From positions 1 through 64,000 of the forward strand of contig CAWJFP010000039.1 of NCBI GenBank assembly GCA_963842155.1: a stretch of 64,000 nucleotides of DNA, read 5' to 3'. This document shows positions 1-8,812 of this stretch, piece after piece. This DNA comes from CAWJFP01 sp963842155 (GTDB lineage: Bacteria > Pseudomonadota > Alphaproteobacteria > JACZXZ01). Each line of letters starts with the position of its first letter. Position 1 is the first letter of the stretch. The notes beneath the pieces are model-generated. The model searched no databases. It was not told where the DNA came from and saw nothing but the letters and a program-made list of their open reading frames with translations. The position numbers were made by a program, and so were the translations under genes.

Positions 1-621
1 GTGGTGGGCCTCTACGTCGCGCCGCCGCAGCATGCCGTGGTTCTGTGCGTGGACGAGAAGTCGCAAATTCAGGCTCTCGACCGCAGCCAACCGATGCTGC
101 CGATGCGTCCTGGCCAGGCGGCACGGCGCAGCCATGACTATGTTCGTCACGGCACTACGTCACTCTTCGCGGCCCTCGACATCGCCACCGGTCGGGTGAT
201 CGGCAAGTGCTATCCGCGCCATCGTGCCGCCGAGTTCCGGCGCTTCCTCGACAAGATCGAGGCCAACGTGCCGCGCAATCTCGATGTCCATCTCGTCATG
301 GACAGTACCGCGACGCACAAGACAGCGCTGATCCGCAGATGGTTGGCGCGTCGCCCGCGCTGGCACGTGCACCACACGCCGACCAGTTCCTCTTGGCTCA
401 ATCAGGTCGAGCGGTTCTTCGGCATGCTGACCGAAAAGCAGATCCGGCGCGGTATCCACCGCAGCGTCGCCGCCCTCCATGCCGCAATCGCCGACTTCAT
501 CGCTCAGCACAACGCCATCATCGGCCCCTCGTTGGACCAAATCAGCCGATGACATCCTCGCCTCGATCTCGAACGCTTCTGCGTCCACAATGCGGCCGTC
601 AAAGCCCAACCGATCTTGTGA
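1..621 (+). pseudogene. IS630-family transposase, C-terminal part, frameshifted
   Basis: This is the catalytic half of a DDE transposase. The first Asp (LCVDEKSQ), the second (LVMDSTATHK; the intact copy has LVMDNYATHK) and the Glu in SSWLNQVERFF are all visible. A net loss of two bases near 505-525 shifts the frame into a TGA at 550-552. A two-base gain near 578 restores the original frame up to the expected TGA at 619-621. The paired indels and the changed residues next to the second Asp point to a non-functional copy, although sequencing error cannot be excluded. The N-terminal half lies outside the window. Confidence 0.85.
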
Positions 622-640
622 ACTTCAGGTTCAGCGACAC
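1..640 (+). mobile_element. IS630-family element, 3' part, decayed and cut by the window edge
   Basis: The sequence closely matches the 3' part of the intact element at 53758-54954, in the opposite orientation. It ends at a diverged terminal repeat at about 617-640, followed by TA at 641-642. IS630 elements duplicate a TA dinucleotide and often choose CTAG, and the outer flank here begins TAG. The left end lies outside the window. Several small indels distinguish it from the intact copy, so it is probably immobile unless supplied with transposase in trans. Confidence 0.85.
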
Positions 641-1230
641 TAGCTGATGAAGGCGCCGGGCACTGGATTCTCGCCCAGCGCGTTGCGCAAGACCGCCCAA
701 TGCATCGTCTCGTCGCCGAGGATGCTGGCGGCGGCCTTCTGCAGGTCGCTGTTGCCGAAGGCGGGGATGGCGCCGAGATAGGCGCTCGCCGCGCCCTTCT
801 CGAGCGTCGCGGCGAAGCGCAGCACGTCGGACTGGCTCTTGAGCGTATCGACCGGGAAGCTGTATTCGGCCGGTTTCCTCGCCATGACGGGCGTGCCGCC
901 GAGCTTGCCGATGGTGGAGGCGAGCACCTCGGCATGCTGCTTGTGCTGGCCTTGGAACTGGACGGCCAGGTCCAGCACCGGCTTCTGCAAGAGCCCGCTC
1001 TCCGCGCCGACCTGGTAGGCGGCGATCGCCTGATATTCGAGGCCCAGCGCGGTATTGAGGATATTGAGGTCGCTTGCCATGTCGCCCTTGGCCGGAGCGG
1101 CCATGGTCTTGCAGCCGACGAGCATGGCGACCGCGGTCGCCGACAAGGTCGCTTGGCCGAGGCCGGCGAGGAAGCCGCGCCGGGTCGGGACAATTCTCCC
1201 CTGAGGGAAGAGCAGGACAGGTTGGTTCAT
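640..1230 (-). CDS. Ferritin-like domain protein with Tat/lipoprotein signal
   Basis: This 196-residue protein is exported. Its N-terminus carries a twin-arginine motif (RRGFLAG) followed by a hydrophobic stretch and a lipobox (LVGC), so it is probably a Tat-exported lipoprotein. The mature part is helical, with ferritin-like carboxylate and His motifs (EYQAIAAYQ, HKQHAEVL, DETMHW), suggesting a four-helix ferritin-like or DUF4439-type fold. The substrate or metal is unknown. The stop codon TAG at 640-642 is made from the TA target site plus the last base of the adjacent IS630 copy. The pre-insertion site was probably CTAG, so the stop is likely unchanged. Confidence 0.7.
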   Translation of the reverse strand: MNQPVLLFPQGRIVPTRRGFLAGLGQATLSATAVAMLVGCKTMAAPAKGDMASDLNILNTALGLEYQAIAAYQVGAESGLLQKPVLDLAVQFQGQHKQHAEVLASTIGKLGGTPVMARKPAEYSFPVDTLKSQSDVLRFAATLEKGAASAYLGAIPAFGNSDLQKAAASILGDETMHWAVLRNALGENPVPGAFIS

Positions 1231-1399
1231 TGCCGTTTCTCCCGCCGATAGTTAAAGCGCCGGGCGGGATGCCGGGTCGCCCGATGACGGGGCTAGCCGC
1301 TTATCGCATCCCGCATGTGGGCTCTACGGGCGAGGGGGGAGGCCGGATGCAGGGGCGCAGAAGATTCGGCCAGCTGGCAGGGTTGGTGAGCGCGCGGCG

Positions 1400-1993
1400 C
1401 TATTGCGCCGCCGTGGCATGGGCGGGAACGGGGTCGCCGTCGACGCGCACTCTAACCAGGAGCTCGAGCATCTCGCGCTTCAGGCTCGCGGCCGTCTTGC
1501 CGGTCACGGGATAGCACACGGTGCCCAGCAGCTGCTGGTCGCCGCGCGGTCCGCCGCTGCCGAAATTATGGTGGAACATGAAGCAATTGAATGCGCTCGA
1601 GCTCTGCAGGAGATAGGTGAAGGAGCCTTCGGTCTTGACCTTGGCGCGATCGAAATGGATGTCGCGGTCCTTGTAGAAGGGGTCGGCCATGTCGACGCGC
1701 AGCGCATCGGCGTCGGAGAAGCGGCCGGGATAGGCGCCGCCCTTGAGCCTCACATAGCTGATGATCGCGCCGTTCTTGAGGGTGAGCTTCTCGACCGTGC
1801 GGTCGTCGAGATCGTTGAAGCTGCGCTCCTTGATCGGATCGTCGCCGAGGAAGCTGACATGGGCGACGAGGGCGGCCACCGGTGGGGGCGCCGGCGCTTG
1901 CACGACCGGGGCCGGCGCTCCGCCCGACGGGCCTCCGGAAGCGGCGCAGCCGGCGAGCGCGACAAGCGGCAGCAAGAGGAAAACTCGCCTCAT
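1400..1993 (-). CDS. Putative lipoprotein of unknown function
   Basis: The protein has 197 residues and a clear lipoprotein signal: a short basic start, a hydrophobic stretch and the lipobox LAGC, followed by a Gly/Pro/Ala-rich linker. The globular part (about residues 45-185) is soluble and contains two Cys residues (NCFMFHHN and TVCYPV) that might form a disulfide. I do not recognise a family. It lies 73 bp downstream of the XoxJ-like gene on the same strand, so co-transcription with the alcohol-oxidation cluster is possible but not shown. Confidence 0.6.
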   Translation of the reverse strand: MRRVFLLLPLVALAGCAASGGPSGGAPAPVVQAPAPPPVAALVAHVSFLGDDPIKERSFNDLDDRTVEKLTLKNGAIISYVRLKGGAYPGRFSDADALRVDMADPFYKDRDIHFDRAKVKTEGSFTYLLQSSSAFNCFMFHHNFGSGGPRGDQQLLGTVCYPVTGKTAASLKREMLELLVRVRVDGDPVPAHATAAQ

Positions 1994-2066
1994 CGCCTTC
2001 TCCTCGGTCGAGAAGCTGATTATCCGGCAATAGGAGCGCCTGTCAACGCGCCGGCGCGCCGCCCGC

Positions 2067-3011
2067 TTACTCCTTGGAGAGCTCGCCGAGCGGGATGTTG
2101 CGGCGGATCTCGGGCGAGCGCGGCGGCAGGAAGGTCATGCCGGCGGCGGCGGCGAGAGGCGGCAGCTCGTTTTTTGCCAGCATCTCGGCGATCGCCTTGT
2201 CGACGGCGGCGATGAGGTCGGCCTCGGTCGCCAGCCCGACGAAGCCCATGTTGAAGCCGAAGCGGTGGTAGTAGCCGGAGAGCCGCAGCTTGGTGTCGGG
2301 ATGCTCGCCGCGATAGACGTCGAAGCGCTGCAGCTCGACGAGCGTCGCGTCGTAGGTCCCCTTCTCGAGCTCCGCCAAGAGCTCACCGCGGCCGGGCACG
2401 ACATGGGTGACCTGGTCGGCGAAGCGGCCGTCGTCGTAGGTCATCAGGATCGAGTCCCCGAGCGTGCCCTGCTCGATGCCGAGCCTGACGCCGGCGAGAT
2501 CCCCGAGATGCTCGATCTTCTTGCCGAGCGCGGCGCCGCCCAGCACGACGGCGAGCGGCGCGAAATGATAGGCGCGCGTCGGCGCAAGCACGCCGAGCGC
2601 GATCCAGCGCCGGCGGTCGCCCGGCTTGGCGCCGTCGTAATCGGGCAGGCGCGCCTTCTCTGCCTCCGGCTTGCCGAGCGCGTCGGCATAGAGCGGATAG
2701 CCGCCGATGAGCCGGCAGTGCCCGTCCGAGAGCAGCGCATTGGCCTCCAAGGTCGGGTCCTTGTCGAGATCGCGTTCGGTTTCGAACCATTGTATGGCGA
2801 GGTCGCGGTCGAGCTTCTTCGCCAGCAGCGCCGAGACGGCGAGGTCGAAGCCGCCCATCCGTCCGGGCTCCTTGAAGGAGTAGGGCGGCGTGCTTTTCTC
2901 CAGGCAGATCCTGAGCGTGTCCGCGGCGCGCGCGGCGGGCGCGAGGATCCCGGCCAGCGTGACCGCAAACAACGTCGCCGCGGCTGGGACGCGCATCCCT
3001 TGGGCGCTCAT
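2067..3011 (-). CDS. MoxJ/XoxJ-like periplasmic substrate-binding protein
   Basis: This 314-residue secreted protein has a signal peptide ending near APAARA (about residue 29). The mature domain begins with the type-3 solute-binding pattern DTLRICLEKSTPPYSF and later has GIEQGTLGDSIL. Proteins of this type accompany PQQ alcohol dehydrogenases (MoxJ/XoxJ). They are thought to help dehydrogenase maturation or activation rather than act in ABC transport, and no ABC permease or ATPase lies nearby. Its start overlaps the end of the cytochrome gene by four bases, which implies an operon with the cytochrome and dehydrogenase. The function is inferred from family and context. Confidence 0.82.
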   Translation of the reverse strand: MSAQGMRVPAAATLFAVTLAGILAPAARAADTLRICLEKSTPPYSFKEPGRMGGFDLAVSALLAKKLDRDLAIQWFETERDLDKDPTLEANALLSDGHCRLIGGYPLYADALGKPEAEKARLPDYDGAKPGDRRRWIALGVLAPTRAYHFAPLAVVLGGAALGKKIEHLGDLAGVRLGIEQGTLGDSILMTYDDGRFADQVTHVVPGRGELLAELEKGTYDATLVELQRFDVYRGEHPDTKLRLSGYYHRFGFNMGFVGLATEADLIAAVDKAIAEMLAKNELPPLAAAAGMTFLPPRSPEIRRNIPLGELSKE

Positions 3012-3382
3012 CCTTTGCCCCCGGTCAGCACATAGGACCAGATGCAGTCGATCTCCTCGAGCCCGAGCAGATCGCCCCAGGCGGGCATGCGGCCTCCCTT
3101 GCCGTTGATGACGGATTCCTGGAAGCGCGACTTCTGGTCATGCGGAAACTGGCGCAGATCGTAGGTGATCGTGCCCGGATTGATCATGTTGAAGCCGTGG
3201 CAATGGGAGCAATTATGCGTGTAGAGCTCCTTGCCCTTGGCAACGAGCGCCGGATCGGGCGCCCCTTCGGCCGCGCCGGGCGGCTGTGCGGCGAGATTGG
3301 TCTCGCCCGCGCCAAGCGGCGAAACGGCGAGCGCGAGAGCCAGAAGCGCAGCACCAGCCATTGAGACGATGCGAACCGTCAT
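3008..3382 (-). CDS. c-type cytochrome, XoxG-like
   Basis: This 124-residue periplasmic cytochrome starts at MTVRIVSM; longer in-frame upstream starts would run into the 3' end of the dehydrogenase gene. It has a signal peptide (about residues 1-25), the haem motif CSHCH at residues 58-62 and a probable axial Met in GRMPAWG (about residue 99). Standing between a PQQ dehydrogenase and a XoxJ-like protein, it is most likely the electron acceptor of the dehydrogenase. The gene lies 74 bp after the dehydrogenase and overlaps the next gene by four bases. Confidence 0.85.
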   Translation of the reverse strand: MTVRIVSMAGAALLALALAVSPLGAGETNLAAQPPGAAEGAPDPALVAKGKELYTHNCSHCHGFNMINPGTITYDLRQFPHDQKSRFQESVINGKGGRMPAWGDLLGLEEIDCIWSYVLTGGKG

Positions 3383-3456
3383 GGGACGAGCTTGGACATC
3401 GAAAAAAAGCGCCGGGGCCGCGGCTTGCGCGCGCGGCCCCGGTCGTGACGCGCTCC

Positions 3457-5133
3457 CTATTGCATGAGGGAGAAGGCCCAGAGCGAGCCGCCAGCAGGCA
3501 CCTTCGCCAGCCGCTCGTCGCCCGAGAACAGCGAGTAGACGCCGCCGATCCCGACGGAGACGGCGACATATTGCTTGCCGCCCTGCTCCCAGGTGATCGG
3601 CTGACCTTCGATGCCGGAGCCGGTCTGGAAATGCCAGAGCTTGTTGCCGGTATCGGCGTCGAAAGCCTCGAACTCGCCGGTTAGCTGGCCCGAGAAGACG
3701 ATGCCGCCCGCGGTCGAGAGCACGCCGGAGAAGCGCGGCATGTCGCTCGGCTGCTCCCATTTGGCCTTGCCGGTCATCGGGTCGATCGCCTTGAGATAGC
3801 CGCGCGGGCCGTCCTTGAAGTTGAAGACCTTGGAGAGGTCCATGCCGACATACCATTCGCCGGCCTTGTAGACCGCCGGGACGGACTTGTAGTTGCCCGG
3901 GAAGTTGAGCGTGTTGGCGTAGAGCAGGCCCGTATTCGGATCGAAGGAGGCGGGCTCCCAGTTCTTGCCGCCGAGGATCGAGGGCCAGACCTCCACCGTC
4001 TCGCCCGCGCGCGCCTTGGCCGAGATCTCGGTCTCGATCGGGCGGCCGCTCTTCATGTCGATGCCCGACGCCCAGTTGACCTTGACGTAGGGGTTGGCGG
4101 CGAGCAGATGGCCGTTGGTGCGGTCGAGCACATAGACGAACCCGTTGCGGTTCGCGTCGATGAGCACCTTGGTCTCCTTGCCGTTGACCGGCAAGTTCGC
4201 CAGGATCATCTCGGCCACGCTGTCATAGTCGAACGGATTGTTGGGCGAGAACTGGAAATACCATTTCATCTTGCCGGTCTTGGGATCGAGCGCCATGACC
4301 GAGCAGGTATAGAGGTTGTCGCCCTTGCGGACGGCCGCGTTGAAGGGCCCCGGATTGCCGATACCCCAATAGACGGTATGGAGCTGGGGATCGAAGGAGC
4401 CGGTGATCCAGGTCGAGCCGCCGCCGAGCTTCGCCGTGTCGCCTTCCCAGCTATTGCCGCCCTTCTCCCCCTTCAGCGCCGTCGTGTAGGTGCGCCAGAG
4501 GTGATTGCCGGTGTTGGGGTCCCAGCCGTCGATGAAGTCGCGCGTGCCGAACTCGGCGCCGGAAACGCCGGTGATGACGACGCCGTCCGCCACGAGGGGC
4601 GCCACGGTCATCGAGTAGCCGACATGGATGTCGGCGGCGTTCGACTTCCAGAGCTGCTTGCCGGTCGCCGCGTCGAGGGCGAGGACGTTGCCGTCGAGCG
4701 CGGTGCGGAAGATCTTGCCTTCGTAGAGCGCCAGGCCCCGGTTGATGATGCCGCAGCAGACGATGCGCGGCGTCTCGGGCGGATATTCGAGCTTGGTCTT
4801 CCAGATCTGCTTGCCGGTCGCGGCCTCGACCGCCATGGTCGCATTGTTCGTCGTGACGTACAGCACGCCCTTGTAGACGAGCGGCTGCGACTCCTCGCTC
4901 TTGTTGTCGTCGTAGCTATAGTTCCAGGCGGGAACCAGACGGCCGATCGTCTGCTTGTTGATCTGGTCCAGCGGGCTGAAGCGCTGGAGATTGTACCCCA
5001 TGCCGTAATTCAGCACGTCGTTGGTATCCATGGCGCCCACGGCCAGCTCATCGGCCGTCTGGGCGAAGGCGCCGTTTGGAACGAGCGCCGCGATCGCCGC
5101 AGCGCCCGCTGCGGCAAGCAATAGTCGCCTCAT
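3457..5133 (-). CDS. PQQ-dependent methanol/ethanol-type dehydrogenase, XoxF/ExaF-like
   Basis: This 558-residue periplasmic quinoprotein carries a signal peptide cleaved near AFA-QT (about residue 25). Visible features are the vicinal Cys pair (CC at 126-127), repeated beta-propeller W-motifs (DAATGKQLW, DPKTGKMKW, DADTGNKLW), a metal-binding Glu in SGAEFG (about 194) and Asn in GNPGP (about 260). The catalytic segment FDYDS has Asp302 and a second Asp304 two residues later. That extra Asp is the known signature of lanthanide-dependent enzymes; calcium-type MxaF has Ala there. It oxidises primary alcohols and passes electrons to a cytochrome c, here probably the next gene. The exact alcohol cannot be read from the sequence. 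No PQQ biosynthesis genes are in the window. Confidence 0.9.
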   Translation of the reverse strand: MRRLLLAAAGAAAIAALVPNGAFAQTADELAVGAMDTNDVLNYGMGYNLQRFSPLDQINKQTIGRLVPAWNYSYDDNKSEESQPLVYKGVLYVTTNNATMAVEAATGKQIWKTKLEYPPETPRIVCCGIINRGLALYEGKIFRTALDGNVLALDAATGKQLWKSNAADIHVGYSMTVAPLVADGVVITGVSGAEFGTRDFIDGWDPNTGNHLWRTYTTALKGEKGGNSWEGDTAKLGGGSTWITGSFDPQLHTVYWGIGNPGPFNAAVRKGDNLYTCSVMALDPKTGKMKWYFQFSPNNPFDYDSVAEMILANLPVNGKETKVLIDANRNGFVYVLDRTNGHLLAANPYVKVNWASGIDMKSGRPIETEISAKARAGETVEVWPSILGGKNWEPASFDPNTGLLYANTLNFPGNYKSVPAVYKAGEWYVGMDLSKVFNFKDGPRGYLKAIDPMTGKAKWEQPSDMPRFSGVLSTAGGIVFSGQLTGEFEAFDADTGNKLWHFQTGSGIEGQPITWEQGGKQYVAVSVGIGGVYSLFSGDERLAKVPAGGSLWAFSLMQ

Positions 5134-5439
5134 CGATTCTCCTCCCTAGCTGTCGCGGCGGATGCCGCTATTCTTGATCTTGCCGCCTGAGTTTCCCGCC
5201 ACCCTATGCTGCGCAGCGGGCCCGTCGTTCACGCGGACCCCGGCATCTTGCATCACTTCGATGGGGGCAGCAAGTCTTTGTTAGATTTCGCTTAACGACC
5301 GGCGATCACCGCCCGAAAGGCGAGGGCGATTCCCATCCGGCAAGCGATGATTGCGACCGGCGAGCCGAGCATAACCCAAGCGCGACGCGGAGATTTCAGG
5401 GCCTCGGCGCGGCGACGACTGTCCTCGATAACCGAGATT
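5134..5439. other. Intergenic region upstream of the PQQ dehydrogenase
   Basis: This roughly 300 bp space lies upstream of the PQQ dehydrogenase and downstream of the acyl-CoA dehydrogenase, both on the minus strand. A strong ribosome-binding site (GGGAGGAG on the minus strand) sits at about 5141-5148. A promoter for the alcohol-oxidation operon must lie here, but I could not assign -35/-10 boxes with confidence. I see no gene or repeat in it. Confidence 0.4.
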
Positions 5440-7140
5440 TCAGGCCGCGAGCGGCCGCGCCCGCTCGAGGATCGCGTCCAAATCGAGGCCGGAAGGCAAG
5501 GTGCCGAAAGCGAGGCCCTGGTCATGCTCCAGGCGGGCGGCGCAGAAGCCCTCGGCCACGGCGGCCGGCGCATGGCGGATGAGCAGCCCCGCCTGCAGCG
5601 CCAGCGCCATATGCTCGACGAGGCGGCGCGCGTTCGCCTCATGCTCCTCGCCGCGGCTCAAGGCCGCCATGAGGCGGTCGAGGAAGCGCTCGTAACGCCG
5701 GTCGCCGCCGCGCGCAAGGTCGAGCTCGCCGACGAAAGTCGCCAGCGCCTCGGGCTCGCGTCGCATGGCGCGCAGCACGTCCAGGCAGATGACGTTGCCC
5801 GACCCCTCCCAAAGGCCGTTGAGGGGCGCCTCGCGGTAGAGCCGGGGCAGGATCGATTCCTCGACATAGCCGTTGCCGCCGTGGCATTCGAGCGCCTCGC
5901 CCACCAGCGCGGGCGCGCGCTTGCAGACCCAATATTTGCCGACGGCGGTGGCGATGCGGGCGAAGCGCCGCGCGCCTTCGGAGCCGGCGGCCTCGTCGAA
6001 AGCGCGCGCGAGGCGCAGCATGAGCGCCGTCGCGGCCTCCTGCTCGAGCGCCATGTCGGCGAGCACATTGCGCATGAGGGGCTGATCGATGAGGCGGCGC
6101 TGGAAGGCGCTGCGGTGGCTCGCATGATGCAGCGCCTGGGCGAGGGCCATCCGCATCAGTCCCGCCGAGCCGATGGCGCATTCGAGCCGCGTATGATGGA
6201 CCATCTCGATGATGGTGGCGACGCCGCGACCCTCCTCGCCCAGAAGCCTCGCCCAGGCGCCGTCATATTCGATCTCGGCCGAGGCGTTGGAGCGGTTGCC
6301 GAGCTTGGATTTGAGGCGCTGCAGCAGGATGCGGTTACGGCTGCCGTCGGGCAGCCGGCGCGGCACGAAGAAGCAGGAGAGCCCGCCCTCGGCATAGGCC
6401 AAGGTCAGGAAGGCGTCCGACATGGGCGCCGAGCAGAACCATTTATGGCCCCGCAGGCCATATTCGGCGCCCGGCCCCCGACGCCCCAGCGGGCGGGCGC
6501 GCGTCGTGTTGGTGCGCAGGTCCGAGCCGCCCTGCTTTTCGGTCATCGCCATGCCCATGGTCGCCCCGGTCTTCTGCGCCGCCGGAATGGGGCGCGGATC
6601 GTAATGTTCGCTTTGCAGGCGCGGCGCCCATTCGGCGGCGATCTCGGGCTGGCGGCGAAGCGTCGGCAGCCCGGCATAGGTCATCGCCATCGGGCAGCTC
6701 ACGCCGCTCTCGGCCTGGTACTGCAGGTAGGAGAGGGCGGCGCGCACCACCTGGGCGCCCGGGCGCTGCTCGTTCCAGGCGTAGGCATGCACGCCGAAGC
6801 GCATGGCGAGCGCCATCAGCTCATGCCAGGCCGGATGGAACTCGACTTCGTCGATGCGGTTGCCGAAGCGGTCGAAGACGCGGAGTTCCGGAGGATATTT
6901 ATTCGCTTGGTCGGCGCGCGCGAGGATCTCGGCCCGTCCCGTCTCGGCGCCGAAGGCGGCGAGACGCTCCTCGCCGAAGCCGCCGCCCTCGCGCCGCACC
7001 CCCTCGCGCAAGGCGCGGTCGGCGAGATAGGGATTCCAGTTCTCGAGCGGCGGCGGCTGGTTGAGCACCTCATGGGTCGCGTGGGAGGCAAGCGGCGCCT
7101 CGCTCTCTTGAGCTGTCGCGGCCGCAGCGGGCTCGGTCAT
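5440..7140 (-). CDS. Acyl-CoA dehydrogenase, AidB-like
   Basis: This FAD-dependent acyl-CoA dehydrogenase-family protein has about 566 residues from MTEPAAAA; an ATG two codons upstream is equally possible. The N-terminus (HEVLNQPPPLENWN) and the block MGMAMTEKQGGSDLRTNTT closely resemble AidB. The C-terminal ECHGGNGYVEES motif and the 190-residue tail are also typical of that subgroup. E. coli AidB responds to alkylation stress and has weak isovaleryl-CoA dehydrogenase activity; the physiological substrate is unsettled. It stands alone, upstream of the PQQ dehydrogenase operon on the same strand but separated by 300 bp. Confidence 0.88.
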   Translation of the reverse strand: MTEPAAAATAQESEAPLASHATHEVLNQPPPLENWNPYLADRALREGVRREGGGFGEERLAAFGAETGRAEILARADQANKYPPELRVFDRFGNRIDEVEFHPAWHELMALAMRFGVHAYAWNEQRPGAQVVRAALSYLQYQAESGVSCPMAMTYAGLPTLRRQPEIAAEWAPRLQSEHYDPRPIPAAQKTGATMGMAMTEKQGGSDLRTNTTRARPLGRRGPGAEYGLRGHKWFCSAPMSDAFLTLAYAEGGLSCFFVPRRLPDGSRNRILLQRLKSKLGNRSNASAEIEYDGAWARLLGEEGRGVATIIEMVHHTRLECAIGSAGLMRMALAQALHHASHRSAFQRRLIDQPLMRNVLADMALEQEAATALMLRLARAFDEAAGSEGARRFARIATAVGKYWVCKRAPALVGEALECHGGNGYVEESILPRLYREAPLNGLWEGSGNVICLDVLRAMRREPEALATFVGELDLARGGDRRYERFLDRLMAALSRGEEHEANARRLVEHMALALQAGLLIRHAPAAVAEGFCAARLEHDQGLAFGTLPSGLDLDAILERARPLAA

Positions 7141-7286
7141 GGTCATCCTCGTCGACAGGGGGGCTATGGCGCGCATCATACACCGAATCGGCCACGGCCG
7201 CCGGAGACCGTCCGGCGCAACCCCGGTCACGATCTATCCCTCTAATGCAGCGCGCGAAAACCACCCGGCAAAAAGGCGGGCCGCTC

Positions 7287-8078
7287 TCAGGCCGCCTGGA
7301 GGAGCTCCTCGAGGCGCTGGGTGGCCTCCTTGTCGTCGATCTGCTCGACCGCGGCCAGTTCGCGGGCCAGGCGGTCGAGCGCCGCCTGGTAGATTTGCCG
7401 CTCGCTATAGGACTGGTCGGGCTGGTCCGAGCTGCGGTGCAGGTCGCGCACCACCTCGGCGATCGAGACGGGATCCCCGGAATTGATCTTGGCCTCGTAT
7501 TCCTGCGCCCGCCGGCTCCACATGGTGCGTTTGACCCGGCTGCGTCCCCGCAAGGTCTTGAGGGCCGAATCCATCACCTTCCGGCTGCTCAGCTTGCGCA
7601 AGCCCGCCTGCCGCGCCTTACCGGTCGGCACGCGAAGTGTCATCTTCTCCTTGTCGAACTGGATGATCAGCAGCAGGAGCGCATAGCCCGCGATCTCTTG
7701 CGTCTCGATGCTGGAGATGCGTCCCACCCCATGGGTCGGGTAGACGACGAAATCGCCGATCTCGAAGCCGATATCCACCGGCGCAGGCGCCACTTTCGCC
7801 TTCGGCGCGGGCGCCTTGAGGAGGGGTGCCTTCGCCACCGGCGCCTTCGCGACCGGCGCCTTCGAGGCGGGCGCCCTGACGGGCGGCGCCTTTGCGGGCG
7901 GCGTTTTCGCGGGGGTAGCCTTGGCGGCGGAGGTCTTCACATGGGTAGCCTTTGCGACGGGCTTGGCGGCCGGCTTCGGAGATTTTGCCGGGGCAGCGGC
8001 GCCGCGTCGGCTGCGCCGTGGCTGCGGCCGCGCGCGTGCACGCTTCTTATCGGCGGTCTTCGGCGCGGTTTTGGCCAT
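7287..8078 (-). CDS. carD: CarD-family transcriptional regulator with Lys/Ala/Pro-rich tail
   Basis: This 263-residue protein has two parts. Residues ~10-95 are low-complexity Lys/Ala/Pro repeats resembling a histone-H1 tail (APxKA units). Residues ~97-263 are a CarD/CdnL domain beginning FEIGDFVVYPTHGVGRI with a helical C-terminal part (MWSRRAQEYEAKI). CarD proteins bind RNA polymerase beta and stabilise open promoter complexes, acting on ribosomal and stress promoters. The gene follows fdxA on the same strand, an arrangement common in alphaproteobacteria. The basic tail is far longer than in most CdnL proteins and probably adds non-specific DNA binding. Confidence 0.9.
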   Translation of the reverse strand: MAKTAPKTADKKRARARPQPRRSRRGAAAPAKSPKPAAKPVAKATHVKTSAAKATPAKTPPAKAPPVRAPASKAPVAKAPVAKAPLLKAPAPKAKVAPAPVDIGFEIGDFVVYPTHGVGRISSIETQEIAGYALLLLIIQFDKEKMTLRVPTGKARQAGLRKLSSRKVMDSALKTLRGRSRVKRTMWSRRAQEYEAKINSGDPVSIAEVVRDLHRSSDQPDQSYSERQIYQAALDRLARELAAVEQIDDKEATQRLEELLQAA

Positions 8079-8239
8079 GAGGGGCTCTCATGAACCCGAT
8101 GGGGCGGAGATGATCCGGCAGGGAGCCGGAATTGCAGGCCAATTTATATATCATGTTTGGCGGTTAAATAAAAGCCCTCGCGCCTGCGGCTGTCCGCCGC
8201 TGGATGACAAAACTCAAATTAGTGCAGGCGCGCGCGTTA

Positions 8240-8575
8240 CTACCGCTTGCCGGGATTAGGACTGAAATATTGGTCGAATTTGTTGGGGACGTCCTTCCAT
8301 TGGTCGGCGTCGGACGGCACTTCGCCTTTGCGGGTAATATTGGGCCAGGATTCCGCATATTTGCGATTTTGCTCGACCCATTTCACCACGTCGCCCTCGG
8401 TATCCGGCTTGATCGCCTCCACCGGGCATTCCGGCTCGCAGACCCCGCAATCGATGCATTCGTCGGGATGGATGACGAGCATGGTCTCGCCCTCGTAGAA
8501 GCAGTCGACCGGGCAGACCTCGACGCAGTCCATGTATTTGCATTTGATGCAGGCTTCCGTAACGACGTAGGTCAT
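8240..8575 (-). CDS. fdxA: Ferredoxin FdxA, 7Fe type
   Basis: This 111-residue ferredoxin starts at MTYVVTEACIKCKYMDCVEV, which matches the family start, so longer in-frame extensions are rejected. The N-terminal cluster motif CIKCKYMDCVEVCPVDC and the second motif CIDCGVCEPECP bind a 3Fe-4S and a 4Fe-4S centre. The C-terminal extension (about residues 60-111, with QNRKYAESWPNIT) is characteristic of proteobacterial FdxA. It is a small electron carrier of the cytosol, with an undetermined partner. It lies 161 bp upstream of carD on the same strand. Confidence 0.93.
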   Translation of the reverse strand: MTYVVTEACIKCKYMDCVEVCPVDCFYEGETMLVIHPDECIDCGVCEPECPVEAIKPDTEGDVVKWVEQNRKYAESWPNITRKGEVPSDADQWKDVPNKFDQYFSPNPGKR

Positions 8576-8812
8576 CGATCTCTCCAGCGCCTTGCCAAAG
8601 CGGGGTCGTGGCCGAGAGCAGGGACATACTCCCGCCGGCCTTCGAGGGCAAGCCCGCACTGTAATTGTGCACCCGCCTTTTTGTTCCGCGAAACGATCGC
8701 GCTGCGTTTCGGAGGCGAGCGACGCCATGTCTTTCCGCTCAACTTATTATTGCCGCATGCCGTCGTCGTATATAGAAACTGAGAAATAGTCCGGGGCGCT
8801 AGAAAAGGGGGG

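Noticed and set aside
2067..3011. ABC transporter binding protein for amino acids
   Set aside because: No permease or ATPase is adjacent. Context with a PQQ dehydrogenase and cytochrome favours the MoxJ/XoxJ type.
5347..7245. Long plus-strand frame opposite the acyl-CoA dehydrogenase
   Set aside because: Antisense shadow of the AidB-like gene with Arg/Ala/Gly-biased translation.
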